Position numbers and translations under genes: made by a program. Shown here in pieces: positions 25,869 through 34,322 of a DNA stretch of 64,000 nt. This stretch comes from Virgibacillus phasianinus. Lineage in GTDB: Bacteria > Bacillota > Bacilli > Bacillales > Amphibacillaceae. The DNA lies in the NCBI RefSeq assembly GCF_002216775.1, contig NZ_CP022315.1, forward strand, positions 1,364,001-1,428,000, given 5' to 3'. Below the pieces are notes generated by a model. It searched no databases. It was not told the DNA's origin and saw only the letters and a program-made list of their open reading frames with translations. Numbering within the stretch: the stretch's first letter is position 1; each line of letters opens with the position of its first letter.

Positions 25869-26396
25869 ATGATTTATCGATATAAAGATCAATCTCCAAG
25901 AATCCATGAAACGGCTTATATTGCCGATGGTGCCAAGGTAATCGGTGATGTGGAGATTGGAGCGTACTCAACTGTCCTGTTCCATGTTGTGCTCAGAGGT
26001 GATGAAGGACCAATCCGGATTGGTGAACGCTGTAATATACAAGAAAATTCAATGTGCCACCTTTATGAGAAGTTTCCGTTAACCCTGGAGGACGAGGTAT
26101 CTGTCGGCCATAATGCTATCATTCATGGATGTACATTAAGAAAAGGATCCCTAGTAGGTATGGGTGCGACAGTGTTAGATGGAGCCGAAATAGGGGAGTA
26201 TTCAATCGTTGGAGCTAATAGCCTAGTTCCTTCAGGTAAAATTATTCCGCCTCGTTCACTTGTGTTAGGATCACCGGGAAAGGTGGTCCGTACATTAACA
26301 GATAAAGATATGGAAATGATTGAGGAAACGATTAATACGTATGTTCAGAAGGGACAGGAGTTTCAGAGAATAGACGTACTTGAAGAAATTAAATAA
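25869..26396 (+). CDS. paaY: PaaY-like hexapeptide-repeat thioesterase (gamma carbonic anhydrase fold)
   Basis: This 175-residue left-handed beta-helix protein has repeats of the isoleucine-patch type (ADGAKVIGDVEIGAYSTV, VGHNAIIHGC, VGMGATVLDGAEIGEYSIVG). It has the His residues expected for metal binding in the gamma-carbonic-anhydrase group. PaaY hydrolyses stalled ring-opened CoA esters to release CoA in phenylacetate breakdown. ATG 25869 has AGGGGGAA. It is the second gene of the paaK operon and ends at a hairpin shared with convergent paaX. Confidence 0.88.
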   Translation: MIYRYKDQSPRIHETAYIADGAKVIGDVEIGAYSTVLFHVVLRGDEGPIRIGERCNIQENSMCHLYEKFPLTLEDEVSVGHNAIIHGCTLRKGSLVGMGATVLDGAEIGEYSIVGANSLVPSGKIIPPRSLVLGSPGKVVRTLTDKDMEMIEETINTYVQKGQEFQRIDVLEEIK

Positions 26397-26401
26397 GTTA
26401 A

Positions 26402-26440
26402 TTCAAATAGCACGCGGATGTCGCGTGCTATTAATTTGAC
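26402..26440. terminator. bidirectional hairpin between paaY and paaX
   Basis: TAGCACGCG pairs with CGCGTGCTA around 5 nt, flanked by A/T-rich arms. Confidence 0.7.
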
Positions 26441-26472
26441 GAAATATAAATATGTCCACCATTGGAGCTTTT

Positions 26473-27297
26473 TTAATTCTCAAAAACGGATTCAAAAAAG
26501 CGGGTGGCTGGTTTTTCAAGAATATGGTAATAATCCGTAAACAGATCGGCAGCCGCATCGCCAATCCATTTCCCAGGCAATAGTTCTTTAGGCAAACTAG
26601 GATCAATGAACAAAAACTTTCGATACTGATGGACGAGTAATGAACGTTTAACGAAGCAACTCCCATCACTCATATCCCCATTAGCAATTTTTTGTTTGTC
26701 CAGCTTATATTCCTGACTGTATTCTTCGATAAATTGGGTGTACCGTGCATTAATTTCGTCTAAATCCCAGCATTTATTAACTAAGCTATGGTGGTCGCTC
26801 ATTCCTTCGTACTTTGCTTGAAAGAAGGTAACATATGATGCGACATCATACTTGTTAATTAAATCATGAATTTGTTGTTCCATAGGATTTGGTGTAATCC
26901 AACAGCTAGTTGATAGAAGGCCAAAGCCACTCCATATCAATTCCTGTCTCAATTCATCCCGAAGATGGCGCTTTTCTTCAGGAATGGTGTAGATAAGCAT
27001 TCTCCAAATGCCATCCCAGGCTTTTGACTCCAATTTATAAATTCGCTTAGAGGCTTCGTCCATCCGGGCCCTTCCGCGGTCTGTCAACGAATAATAGCTC
27101 TTATTCCCCTTTTTTTCTGATTGAACCCATCCCTGCTTGTTCATGCGTGATATGGCTGCACGTACAGATTGTTCATTATGTCCGAATTCCTTAAGCAAAC
27201 GAATTAAACTGCCAATCCAAATCACATTGCCATAATGACTAATATAATCTCCATATAAAGTAAAAATCATAGAACGCGTATTAAATACCTTTTCCAT
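26473..27297 (-). CDS. paaX: PaaX-family repressor of phenylacetate genes
   Basis: This 274-residue protein has the PaaX architecture. The N-terminal winged helix is SMIFTLYGDYISHYGNVIWI, then GSLIRLL and NEQSVRAAISRM. A central Cas2-like domain follows (WRMLIYTIPEEKRHLRDELR) and then a C-terminal domain. PaaX represses paa operons and releases DNA on binding phenylacetyl-CoA. The start ATG 27297 follows AAGGAAAG; reading on upstream has no ribosome site. It is divergent from paaA, and the perfect inverted repeat at 27433-27447 overlapping the paaA promoter region is a plausible target. Confidence 0.92.
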   Translation of the reverse strand: MEKVFNTRSMIFTLYGDYISHYGNVIWIGSLIRLLKEFGHNEQSVRAAISRMNKQGWVQSEKKGNKSYYSLTDRGRARMDEASKRIYKLESKAWDGIWRMLIYTIPEEKRHLRDELRQELIWSGFGLLSTSCWITPNPMEQQIHDLINKYDVASYVTFFQAKYEGMSDHHSLVNKCWDLDEINARYTQFIEEYSQEYKLDKQKIANGDMSDGSCFVKRSLLVHQYRKFLFIDPSLPKELLPGKWIGDAAADLFTDYYHILEKPATRFFESVFEN

Positions 27298-27365
27298 TAG
27301 CTTTCCTTCCTCTTGTTCCCTGTATAGTAAATTACCTGATAGATATTGTACTACATTTATTGTAA

Positions 27366-27378
27366 TGGGGACAGTCCC
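27366..27378. repeat. short perfect palindrome in the paaX-paaA spacer
   Basis: GGGGACAGTCCCC, 6-bp arms; possible protein site or small hairpin of the paaX leader. Confidence 0.4.
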
Positions 27379-27402
27379 CATCATTGATAGAAAATTTAAA
27401 TA

Positions 27403-27431
27403 TTGATAACAATATAACACTTTGATATACT
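27403..27431 (+). promoter_or_regulatory. SigA promoter of the paaABCD operon
   Basis: TTGATA, 17-bp spacer, TATACT, 34 bp before the paaA ATG. Confidence 0.75.
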
Positions 27432-27432
27432 G

Positions 27433-27447
27433 ACGTTATATAAACGT
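27433..27447. promoter_or_regulatory. candidate PaaX operator
   Basis: ACGTT-ATATA-AACGT, a perfect inverted repeat beginning one base after the -10 box, at the expected transcription start; binding there would block initiation. Confidence 0.55.
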
Positions 27448-27464
27448 GATGGGGAGATGGTGTG

Positions 27465-28451
27465 ATGTATAACTATATTGAGGATGGGGATGCAGTAGCG
27501 AATACTCATGGGGACGATCCTGAAAAGTATGCTGCCTTCATGGCTCGTATTGAAGCAGGGGAAAAGATTGAAACCGATGACTGGATGCCTGACGAGTATC
27601 GTCAATCACTGATTAAACTTATTTCCATGCATGGAATCAGTGAAATCATGGGCGCATTACCTGAAAAAGAATGGACCCCTAAAGCACCTACCTTAAGAAG
27701 AAAGCTGGGCATTATGGCAAAGGTGCAGGATGAAATGGGCCATGGTCAGCTGCTGCTTCGCGTGACAGAAGATTTGATGAAACCTTACGGAAAAAACAGA
27801 GAAAACCTGATGCAAGATTTATTAAATGGTGATCTAAAATTTCATAACGTATTTCATATGCCAACGAAAACATGGGCAGATGCCGGTATGGTTGGCTGGC
27901 TTGTTGACGGGGCAGCAATTATTTCCCAGACAAACATGCTGGATGCCTCATATGGCCCATATCAAAGAGCGCTTCAACGCATTTGTGCAGAAGAAGTTTT
28001 TCACGCGCAGCACGGTGAATCAATCATTATGGCATTAGCCGAGGGTACAAACGAACAAAGAGAAATTTTACAGGAATCATTAAATCGCTGGTGGCCATCC
28101 CTGTTAATGTTTTTCGGACCAGGATCCGCATCAACAACAGGTTCTTCAAAACAGGATGTGATGATGAAATACCGGATTCGTAAAAGTTCAAATGAAGAGC
28201 TGCGGCAGGCCTTTCTGGACAAATATTTACCAAGGGTATTCTCACTTGGTTTAACCGTTCCTGATGAAACCGTGCATTACGACAAGGATGAGGAAAAGTG
28301 GATATACAAGCAGCCCGATTGGGACGAATTCAAACAAATTATTAAAAATAAAGGGCCACGTTCAAAACAGCGCCTGCGTTTACGGGAAATTGCCTATGAA
28401 AATAATCGGTGGGTCAGGCAGGCATTAGCACCTGAGCCTGTTCGTTCATAG
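27465..28451 (+). CDS. paaA: phenylacetyl-CoA 1,2-epoxidase catalytic subunit
   Basis: This 328-residue ferritin-like protein contains the carboxylate-bridged di-iron motifs (QDEMGHGQLLLRV near residue 88; CAEEVFHAQHGESI near 176). It inserts oxygen into the aromatic ring of phenylacetyl-CoA to give the 1,2-epoxide. It works in a complex with PaaB and PaaC and needs a reductase (normally PaaE). ATG 27465 follows GGGGAG by eight bases; a GTG just before is a poorer choice. It heads paaABCD, with gaps of only a few bases. Confidence 0.96.
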   Translation: MYNYIEDGDAVANTHGDDPEKYAAFMARIEAGEKIETDDWMPDEYRQSLIKLISMHGISEIMGALPEKEWTPKAPTLRRKLGIMAKVQDEMGHGQLLLRVTEDLMKPYGKNRENLMQDLLNGDLKFHNVFHMPTKTWADAGMVGWLVDGAAIISQTNMLDASYGPYQRALQRICAEEVFHAQHGESIIMALAEGTNEQREILQESLNRWWPSLLMFFGPGSASTTGSSKQDVMMKYRIRKSSNEELRQAFLDKYLPRVFSLGLTVPDETVHYDKDEEKWIYKQPDWDEFKQIIKNKGPRSKQRLRLREIAYENNRWVRQALAPEPVRS

Positions 28452-28470
28452 AAGAATTGGAGGGGAATAT

Positions 28471-28830
28471 ATGGAAAATCATGATGGATCTAACTTTTAC
28501 CAAGAATATGAAGTGTTTAGCAAGAAAAGTGTCAAAGCAAAAGTTCAGCATCAATTCAGTCTGCTGGCACCAAATGAAGAAATGGCACTTAACATGGCTG
28601 TTGAAAACTTTATGCGCAGGGAAGACGTATTGGACGTGTGGGTTGTGAAGCGCAGTAACATTCGTTCAATGACAAGTGAAGAGCGCCAAGGTTGGACAAA
28701 ACGGCTCGATAACAAAGACTACCGCACAACAAAAGGCTACGGCTACCTGCGTAAAAAGTGGCGCGACAAGGAACAGGGTATGTTAGACGAACAAGAAATA
28801 CTGTCGTGGAAAGAGGTGAAAAAGCCATGA
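28471..28830 (+). CDS. paaB: phenylacetyl-CoA epoxidase subunit B
   Basis: This 119-residue protein with FYQEYEVFSKKSVKAKVQHQ and LNMAVENFMRREDVLDVWVV matches the small PaaB subunit that bridges PaaA-PaaC dimers. ATG 28471 follows TGGAGGGGA. Its TGA overlaps the paaC ATG (ATGA), so the two are translationally coupled. It has the C-terminal GYLRKKWR segment usual in Bacillaceae copies. Confidence 0.93.
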   Translation: MENHDGSNFYQEYEVFSKKSVKAKVQHQFSLLAPNEEMALNMAVENFMRREDVLDVWVVKRSNIRSMTSEERQGWTKRLDNKDYRTTKGYGYLRKKWRDKEQGMLDEQEILSWKEVKKP

Positions 28831-29642
28831 CAATAAGGGAGACAGCAGCAGATGCCAAACAGGATCCATCCTATTTAAAAGCGTTAACCGAATTACTCTA
28901 TCAACTGGCGGACGATGACTTTATCACTTCTTTCCGTGGCTCTGAATGGTTGGGCTTAGCACCACATATTGAGGAGGATGTTGCTTATTCTTCCATCACC
29001 CAAAATACAATGGGGCACGCGGTTCTGTTTTATGACTTGTTGGAAGAACTTGGCGCGGGGAAGGCTGACGTACTTGCCCATGAACGTCCACCGAAAGAAC
29101 GACGTAACGGAATTTACCTTGAAAAGAAAAATGGGGAAGGTTCCTATTTGGAAGAGCCTTATTATGATTGGGCCTTAACTGTGGTACGAAATTATCTCTA
29201 TGAAACATTTAAAAAGACAAAATTGGAAGCGGTTGCAACCAGTTCTTACCAGCCACTTGCAATGGTGGCGCAAAAAGTATTAATGGAACAAACATACCAT
29301 CTGGCGCATTGGAAAATGTGGCTGAAACAGCTTCAAGGGTCAAATGATGATGCAAGGAAACGAATCCAGTCCCGAATAAAGGAAGCCTGGAATGAATTTC
29401 AGGATGTTCTGGAACTAGGGTCAGAGTCGCAATCCATGGAACAATTTAACTTAATCACAGGGGAACAAATTGTAAAGGAAAGATGGCTGGAAGATGTTAC
29501 AGCGACATTGAACAACATACCCGATGCACCATTAGACAAGAGATATGGTAGCGGCAGGAATGGTGAACATACAGCAGATCTCGAGCAGGCTCTGGGAATA
29601 TTAGCTGAAGTGTATGTAAGTGATAAGCAAGCAATATGGTAA
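28827..29642 (+). CDS. paaC: phenylacetyl-CoA epoxidase structural subunit C
   Basis: This 271-residue ferritin-like protein forms a heterodimer with PaaA but lacks the full di-iron ligand set and serves as scaffold. Recognisable parts are LLYQLADDDFITSFRGSEWL, TQNTMGHAVLFYDLLEELG and MEQTYHLAHWKMWLKQL. The ATG at 28827 overlaps the paaB stop by four bases and has GAGGTGAAAA upstream, which decides the start. Twelve bases separate it from paaD. Confidence 0.93.
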   Translation: MTIRETAADAKQDPSYLKALTELLYQLADDDFITSFRGSEWLGLAPHIEEDVAYSSITQNTMGHAVLFYDLLEELGAGKADVLAHERPPKERRNGIYLEKKNGEGSYLEEPYYDWALTVVRNYLYETFKKTKLEAVATSSYQPLAMVAQKVLMEQTYHLAHWKMWLKQLQGSNDDARKRIQSRIKEAWNEFQDVLELGSESQSMEQFNLITGEQIVKERWLEDVTATLNNIPDAPLDKRYGSGRNGEHTADLEQALGILAEVYVSDKQAIW

Positions 29643-29654
29643 GGGGGAATACAT

Positions 29655-30161
29655 GTGAAGGATAATCAAAGACAAACGGAAATTTTAGCTGTGTTAAAAA
29701 CAGTGGATGACCCGGAGCTTCCCTCTGTCAGTGTTTTTGACCTTGGCATGGTTCATGATGTTGTAGTGCTTCAAAGCCGGGTTTTTATTTCCATGGTTCC
29801 TACTTTTGCAGGGTGTCCAGCACTTGAGATAATTGAAGCAAATGTACAGAAGGCCGTAGATGCTGTTGATTGGGTTAAGGAATGCCAGGTTGAATTTTCC
29901 TTTAAGCATAATTGGTCGACAGATTCAATCACCGCTGTTGGAAGAGAAAATCTCAAGAAACACGGCATTTCTCCCCCACCTAAAAACTATCATCCGGGAG
30001 AAGAATGGACCGTTGATTGTCCGTATTGCGGATCTGACTATACATCGATGGATAATGTGTTTGGACCAACTGCGTGCAGAAGTATTCTGTATTGCGGATC
30101 ATGTAAAAATCCATTTGAAGCTATGAAACCAGTAATCAAGCAATCTATCATACAAAATTAG
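29655..30161 (+). CDS. paaD: PaaD, MIP18-family iron-sulfur maturation protein
   Basis: This 168-residue protein has an N-terminal MIP18/DUF59 domain (LKTVDDPELPSVSVFDLGMV, FAGCPALEII). A C-terminal zinc or iron binding unit has cysteines at CPYC, a middle TAC and YCGSC. PaaD is needed for epoxidase activity, probably in cofactor assembly. GTG 29655 follows GGGGGA. It closes the epoxidase block; instead of the expected paaE reductase, a structured 120-bp repeat follows. Confidence 0.93.
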   Translation: MKDNQRQTEILAVLKTVDDPELPSVSVFDLGMVHDVVVLQSRVFISMVPTFAGCPALEIIEANVQKAVDAVDWVKECQVEFSFKHNWSTDSITAVGRENLKKHGISPPPKNYHPGEEWTVDCPYCGSDYTSMDNVFGPTACRSILYCGSCKNPFEAMKPVIKQSIIQN

Positions 30162-30284
30162 AAAAGCGCAAGCGCCCGTTTAGAAGTGGACGCATAAGCA
30201 AGGGGCCGTAGAACGCATGGGTTTGGCGTTCGAAGTGTCCATTGCTTATGACGGCAGCTTCTGGGCGCTGGAGCTAGACATATT
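30162..30284. repeat. structured intergenic repeat with three nested stems
   Basis: The segment starts AAAAGCGCAAGCGCCCG and ends GGGCGCTGGAGCTAGACA, ends I associate with dispersed intergenic repeats of Bacillaceae. GCGCCC pairs with GGGCGC, AGAAG with CTTCT, CATAAGCAA with TTGCTTATG, and an inner GAACGC with GCGTTC. It separates paaD from the rest of the operon. Confidence 0.7.
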
Positions 30285-30322
30285 TTATACATTCTTATCT
30301 TTTTAGAAAGGGAGAGGTTACG

Positions 30323-30628
30323 ATGGTTAAATTAATCGCCTTATATAAACAGCCGGAGGATAAGGAAGCCTTTGACGAACATTACTTTCAGACGCATACT
30401 CCAATTACAAAACAAATACCCGGTTTAAGAGAAATGAAAGTGACCAGGATTGTTGGTTCCCCAATGGGAAAAAGTGATTATTATCTGTTATGTGAAATGT
30501 TTTACGACGATCATGATTCCCTGCAGAAGGCCATGAAGACAGATGAAGGAAAAGCTTCCGGAAAGGATGTTATGAAGTTTGCAGGGGATATAGTCACGTT
30601 AATGATCGGTGAAGAACTCGATGACTAA
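30323..30628 (+). CDS. EthD-domain protein
   Basis: This 101-residue dimeric alpha/beta barrel type protein (MVKLIALYKQPEDKEAFDEHYF, TPITKQIPGLREMKV) matches the EthD family. EthD members accompany oxidative degradation operons, but their chemical role is unclear. ATG 30323 has GGGAGAGG upstream. It overlaps the start of the next hydratase gene by eight bases, so the two are coupled. EthD genes near paa genes are seen in several Gram-positive clusters (general knowledge). Confidence 0.88.
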   Translation: MVKLIALYKQPEDKEAFDEHYFQTHTPITKQIPGLREMKVTRIVGSPMGKSDYYLLCEMFYDDHDSLQKAMKTDEGKASGKDVMKFAGDIVTLMIGEELDD

Positions 30629-31394
30629 TACGCATATTACCAGTTATATAGACGGAAAAGTAGGCATAATTCAGCTAAACCGTCCCAAAGTTGCCAATGC
30701 CTTAAACAGGTTAATGATTGATGAAATTGTTAAGCAAATGGAGGTCTATGACAGCGACGATGCGATCAGGGTAATCATGGTTAAAGGGAATGAAAAAGCA
30801 TTTGCGGCCGGAGCCGACATTGACGAAATGATGGAAGATACCCCTTTATCGCTTGAACTGTTAGATCCTTTTGCTGTTTGGGATCGCATGCTATTAATCA
30901 AAAAACCAATGATTGCAGCGATAAATGGATTTGCCCTTGGCGGGGGATTTGAACTTGCGCTGCATTGTGATCTGATTGTCGCTGGGGAAACTGCCAAATT
31001 TGGATTTCCAGAAGTTCAACTGGGTGTAATGCCTGGGGCAGGAGGGACCCAGTATCTAACAAGAGAAATGGGACGCAGGAAGGCACTTGAGATGGTGTGG
31101 CTGGGTGAGCCGGTCAGTGCCAGCTATCTATTGCAAAATGGCGTTATTAATCGGGTGGTTGCCCCTGAATTGGTGGAAGAAGAATCTATGAAACTCGCAA
31201 ATAAATTATCGAAGCAGGCGCCAATCTCACTTCGGCTGATTAAAGAAGCAGTGGATGCAGCTGGTGATTTGTCTTTAAGAGATGGGCTGAAGTTGGAGCG
31301 GAAGAACTTTTACTTAACCTTTGCATCCGGCGATCAAAAAGAGGGAATGCAGGCTTTTGCCGAGAAACGCAGGCCATCTTTTAAAGGAGTGTAA
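30621..31394 (+). CDS. paaF: enoyl-CoA hydratase (PaaF-like)
   Basis: This 257-residue crotonase-fold protein has the oxyanion-hole segments AFAAGADIDEM and NGFALGGGFELALHCDLIVA. Both catalytic glutamates expected for hydration are in place (ALHCDL.. and FPEVQLGVMPGAGGTQ). It likely hydrates the enoyl-CoA intermediate (2,3-dehydroadipyl-CoA) of the beta-oxidation part. ATG 30621 lies inside the end of the EthD gene behind GGTGAAG. Assignment to PaaF among three paralogues is by motif and order only. Confidence 0.85.
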   Translation: MTNTHITSYIDGKVGIIQLNRPKVANALNRLMIDEIVKQMEVYDSDDAIRVIMVKGNEKAFAAGADIDEMMEDTPLSLELLDPFAVWDRMLLIKKPMIAAINGFALGGGFELALHCDLIVAGETAKFGFPEVQLGVMPGAGGTQYLTREMGRRKALEMVWLGEPVSASYLLQNGVINRVVAPELVEEESMKLANKLSKQAPISLRLIKEAVDAAGDLSLRDGLKLERKNFYLTFASGDQKEGMQAFAEKRRPSFKGV

Positions 31395-31397
31395 AAA

Positions 31398-32180
31398 ATG
31401 GCTAAGGACTATCAAACAATCCTTTTTGAAAAAAAGAATACTGTAGCATCAATAATTTTAAACCGACCAGCTTCATATAATGCTTTTACTGAGGAAATGA
31501 ACAAGGATATCATTGACGCACTTAAACTTGCCAGTAAGGATGAGGAAGTAAGAAGTATTGTTATTACAGGGGAAGGTAAAGCATTTTGCGCGGGAGAGGA
31601 TTTGGCTGGTGTGGATGAAGACACTGACCACGGAACATTTCTGCGTACCCGTTACCATCCGATGATGAAAGCAATCAAACAAACGCCTAAGCCAATTGTG
31701 GCTGCAGTCAATGGCATAGCCGCAGGTGCAGGTATGAGCCTAGCATTAGGGGCAGATTTCCGGCTGGTAAAACCTGAAAGTAAGTTTGTAAGTGCCTTTA
31801 TGAACATTGGGTTAATACCTGACTCGGGCTTTCTGTACATACTGCCGCGCCTGATTGGCTATGCAAAGGCACTTGAAGTGGCGGTGCTTGGTAAACCAAT
31901 TACAGGAACAGAGGCATATCAGATCGGCCTTGCAACTGAATTAATAGAAAATGCGGATTGGGAAACAGGAGTAGATGCCTTCGCTCAAACACTCTCATCC
32001 TTACCGACTAAATCATTTTCATTGATCAAACGAAATATGATGGATGGTATGCATTTACCGTTCGATGAAATGCTTGAAAAGGAAGCCCAGGCACAACGAA
32101 TTGCTGGGAAGACCACCGATCATCAGGAAGGATTACAAGCGTTTAAAGAGAAGCGAAAACCAAGATTTTCAGGCAATTAG
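31398..32180 (+). CDS. paaG: 2-(1,2-epoxy-dihydrophenyl)acetyl-CoA isomerase-like (PaaG)
   Basis: This 260-residue crotonase-family protein has the PaaG marks AFCAGEDLAGVDED and NGIAAGAGMSLALGADFRLV. FMNIGLIPDSGFLYILPRLIG carries the catalytic Asp in place of the hydratase glutamate. PaaG turns the ring epoxide into the oxepin and also shifts double bonds. It starts 3 bp after the previous stop with AAAGGAGTG. It is the best PaaG candidate of the three crotonase genes here. Confidence 0.88.
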   Translation: MAKDYQTILFEKKNTVASIILNRPASYNAFTEEMNKDIIDALKLASKDEEVRSIVITGEGKAFCAGEDLAGVDEDTDHGTFLRTRYHPMMKAIKQTPKPIVAAVNGIAAGAGMSLALGADFRLVKPESKFVSAFMNIGLIPDSGFLYILPRLIGYAKALEVAVLGKPITGTEAYQIGLATELIENADWETGVDAFAQTLSSLPTKSFSLIKRNMMDGMHLPFDEMLEKEAQAQRIAGKTTDHQEGLQAFKEKRKPRFSGN

Positions 32181-32232
32181 GTGCACGTGGGCAACAGGCA
32201 GGGTCATTTTGAATGAAGAAAGGGTGATTAAC

Positions 32233-33108
32233 ATGACAATACAAAATGTAACCGTCATGGGAGCCGGAGTTATGGGAAGGGGCATTGCTTATGTCTCTGC
32301 TCTTGCAGGTTTCCATACGACACTGGTTGATATATCTGATAAACAGTTGAAAGATGCATATAATCATGCGGAACAGACGAGTCAGAAGGGCATAAAAAAA
32401 GGTAAACTAACTGAACAAGAGGCTCAGAGTTTACTCCATAATCTTCACACATCCTTACATTTTGAAGCTGCCATGGCGACCTCAGATCTATTAATTGAGG
32501 CGGTTCCTGAAATGCGTGATCTGAAAAGGCAGGTCATGGAAAAAGCGGAAGCGCATGCACCAAAACATACTATTTTTGCATCAAATACGTCGACCATCAG
32601 CCCGACTGAACTAGCCTCTTATTCAAAACGGCCGGAGCAGGTAGCTGTTATGCATTTTTTCAATCCTGTCCATCTTATGCCACTTGTGGAAATCGTCAGG
32701 GGATTGGAAACAAGTGACCAAACAGTGGAATTTATTCGGCAGGCTGCTGAACAAATGAGTAAGGAAACAGTGGAAGTCAACGAATTTCCGGGATTTGTAA
32801 CCAGCCGGATCAGTGCCCTGGTCGGAAATGAAGCTTTTCACATGCTTCAGGAAGGAGTTGCGACGGCGGAAGATATCGATAAAGCAATTCGTCTCGGACT
32901 AAATTATCCGATGGGACCGCTTGAGCTTGGCGACCTTGTTGGTCTGGATGCCCGCTTGAATAATTTACGGTACTTGCATGAAACCTTAGGCGAAAAATAT
33001 CGGCCAGCCCCACTGCTTGAACAATATGTCAAAGCTGGCCGTCTAGGACGAAAATCAGGTAAGGGAATTTACGACTATACTGACAATGACAAGCTGGTCA
33101 AGAAATGA
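32233..33108 (+). CDS. paaH: 3-hydroxyacyl-CoA dehydrogenase (short type)
   Basis: This 291-residue NAD-dependent enzyme begins with the Rossmann motif VMGAGVMGRGIAYVSALAG. It carries SNTSTISPTELA, MHFFNPVHLMPLVEIVRG with the catalytic His, and NEFPGFVTSRI before the helical C-terminal domain. It oxidises 3-hydroxyadipyl-CoA. It is the short 3-hydroxybutyryl-CoA dehydrogenase form, whereas enterobacterial PaaH is longer. ATG 32233 behind AAAGGGTGA starts at the Rossmann strand; anything upstream overlaps paaG. Its stop overlaps the thiolase ATG. Confidence 0.92.
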   Translation: MTIQNVTVMGAGVMGRGIAYVSALAGFHTTLVDISDKQLKDAYNHAEQTSQKGIKKGKLTEQEAQSLLHNLHTSLHFEAAMATSDLLIEAVPEMRDLKRQVMEKAEAHAPKHTIFASNTSTISPTELASYSKRPEQVAVMHFFNPVHLMPLVEIVRGLETSDQTVEFIRQAAEQMSKETVEVNEFPGFVTSRISALVGNEAFHMLQEGVATAEDIDKAIRLGLNYPMGPLELGDLVGLDARLNNLRYLHETLGEKYRPAPLLEQYVKAGRLGRKSGKGIYDYTDNDKLVKK

Positions 33109-34310
33109 GAGAGGTAGTCATTGTCGATGCTGTCCGAACACCAATTGGCAGATACAAAGGCGCATTAAAGGATATTCGATCCGACGACCTCGGAGCGATT
33201 GTCATAAAAGCATTACTCGACAGAAATCCTGAACTCCCAGTGGACCAGCTTGAGGAAGTGATTCTTGGCAATGCCAACCAGGCTGGGGAAGATAATCGTA
33301 ACGTTGCAAGAATGTCTGCTTTATTGGCGGGACTGCCTGTTGCGATTGGGGGTGCAACGATTAACCGTCTGTGTGGGTCGGGTCTTGATGCGGTGATGTC
33401 TGCCGCACGAGCGATTGCAGTTGGCGAAGGGGATATATACATAGCCGGAGGAACAGAGAGTATGACACGAGCCCCGCTTGTCATGGCAAAGCCGGAAAAG
33501 GGATTCCCTCGCGGAAACATGGAACTATTTGATACGACCATTGGCTGGCGGTTTACGAACAAGAAACTGGATGAAATGTACGGAACCGATTCGATGCCGC
33601 AAACGGCAGAAAATGTTGCTGACCGATTTGGGATTTCACGGGAAGAACAAGATAAATTTGCCTATGACAGCCAGCAGCGTGCAAAAGCCGCGATGGAGGG
33701 CGGCCGACTTGATCCGGAAATTGTGCCAGTTATCTATCAGGACCGGAAAGGAAATGAAATTGTCGTAAGCAAAGATGAACATCCGCGCCCTGAAACTACA
33801 CTAGAAAAGTTAGGAAAGCTAAAACCTATTTTTGAAGGTGGAACAATAACGGCGGGAAATGCATCAGGGGTCAATGATGGCGCGTCAGCACTACTCGTAA
33901 TGAGTGCGGAGAAGGCCAAGGAGTTAAGCCTGAAGCCACTTGTTAAATATGTGGTCAGTGCGACCGCAGGATTAGAACCTGCTGTTATGGGGCTCGGTCC
34001 GATTTATGCGACTCAGAAGGCGCTAAAACGCGCCAAATTAACAGTGAATGATATTGATCTTGTTGAGTTAAATGAAGCCTTTGCCTCACAGTCGCTGGAG
34101 TGCATGAAGCAATTGGAACTCAATCCGGAGAAGGTAAATGTGAATGGTGGTGCAATTGCATTTGGCCATCCTTTAGGTGCAAGCGGCGCGCGAATTTTAA
34201 CAACGCTTGTCCATGAAATGCAGAAGCGCCGGTCGAAATACGGCCTGGCAACAATGTGCGTCGGCGTGGGTCAGGGCATAGCAACAATTGTAGAGAATGT
34301 AACAGAATAG
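33105..34310 (+). CDS. paaJ: thiolase (3-oxoadipyl-CoA / acetyl-CoA acyltransferase)
   Basis: This 401-residue thiolase has the acyl-accepting Cys in [11 protein letters not shown] near residue 90. The catalytic His is in [18 protein letters not shown] and the second Cys in [10 protein letters not shown]. It cleaves 3-oxoadipyl-CoA to succinyl-CoA and acetyl-CoA; PaaJ also acts on a semialdehyde-derived intermediate. It starts on ATGA shared with the paaH stop, and the next hydratase follows after 12 bases. The length is normal and motifs are intact. Confidence 0.92.
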   Translation: MREVVIVDAVRTPIGRYKGALKDIRSDDLGAIVIKALLDRNPELPVDQLEEVILGNANQAGEDNRNVARMSALLAGLPVAIGGATINRLCGSGLDAVMSAARAIAVGEGDIYIAGGTESMTRAPLVMAKPEKGFPRGNMELFDTTIGWRFTNKKLDEMYGTDSMPQTAENVADRFGISREEQDKFAYDSQQRAKAAMEGGRLDPEIVPVIYQDRKGNEIVVSKDEHPRPETTLEKLGKLKPIFEGGTITAGNASGVNDGASALLVMSAEKAKELSLKPLVKYVVSATAGLEPAVMGLGPIYATQKALKRAKLTVNDIDLVELNEAFASQSLECMKQLELNPEKVNVNGGAIAFGHPLGASGARILTTLVHEMQKRRSKYGLATMCVGVGQGIATIVENVTE

Positions 34311-34322
34311 CGGGTGAGCCAA

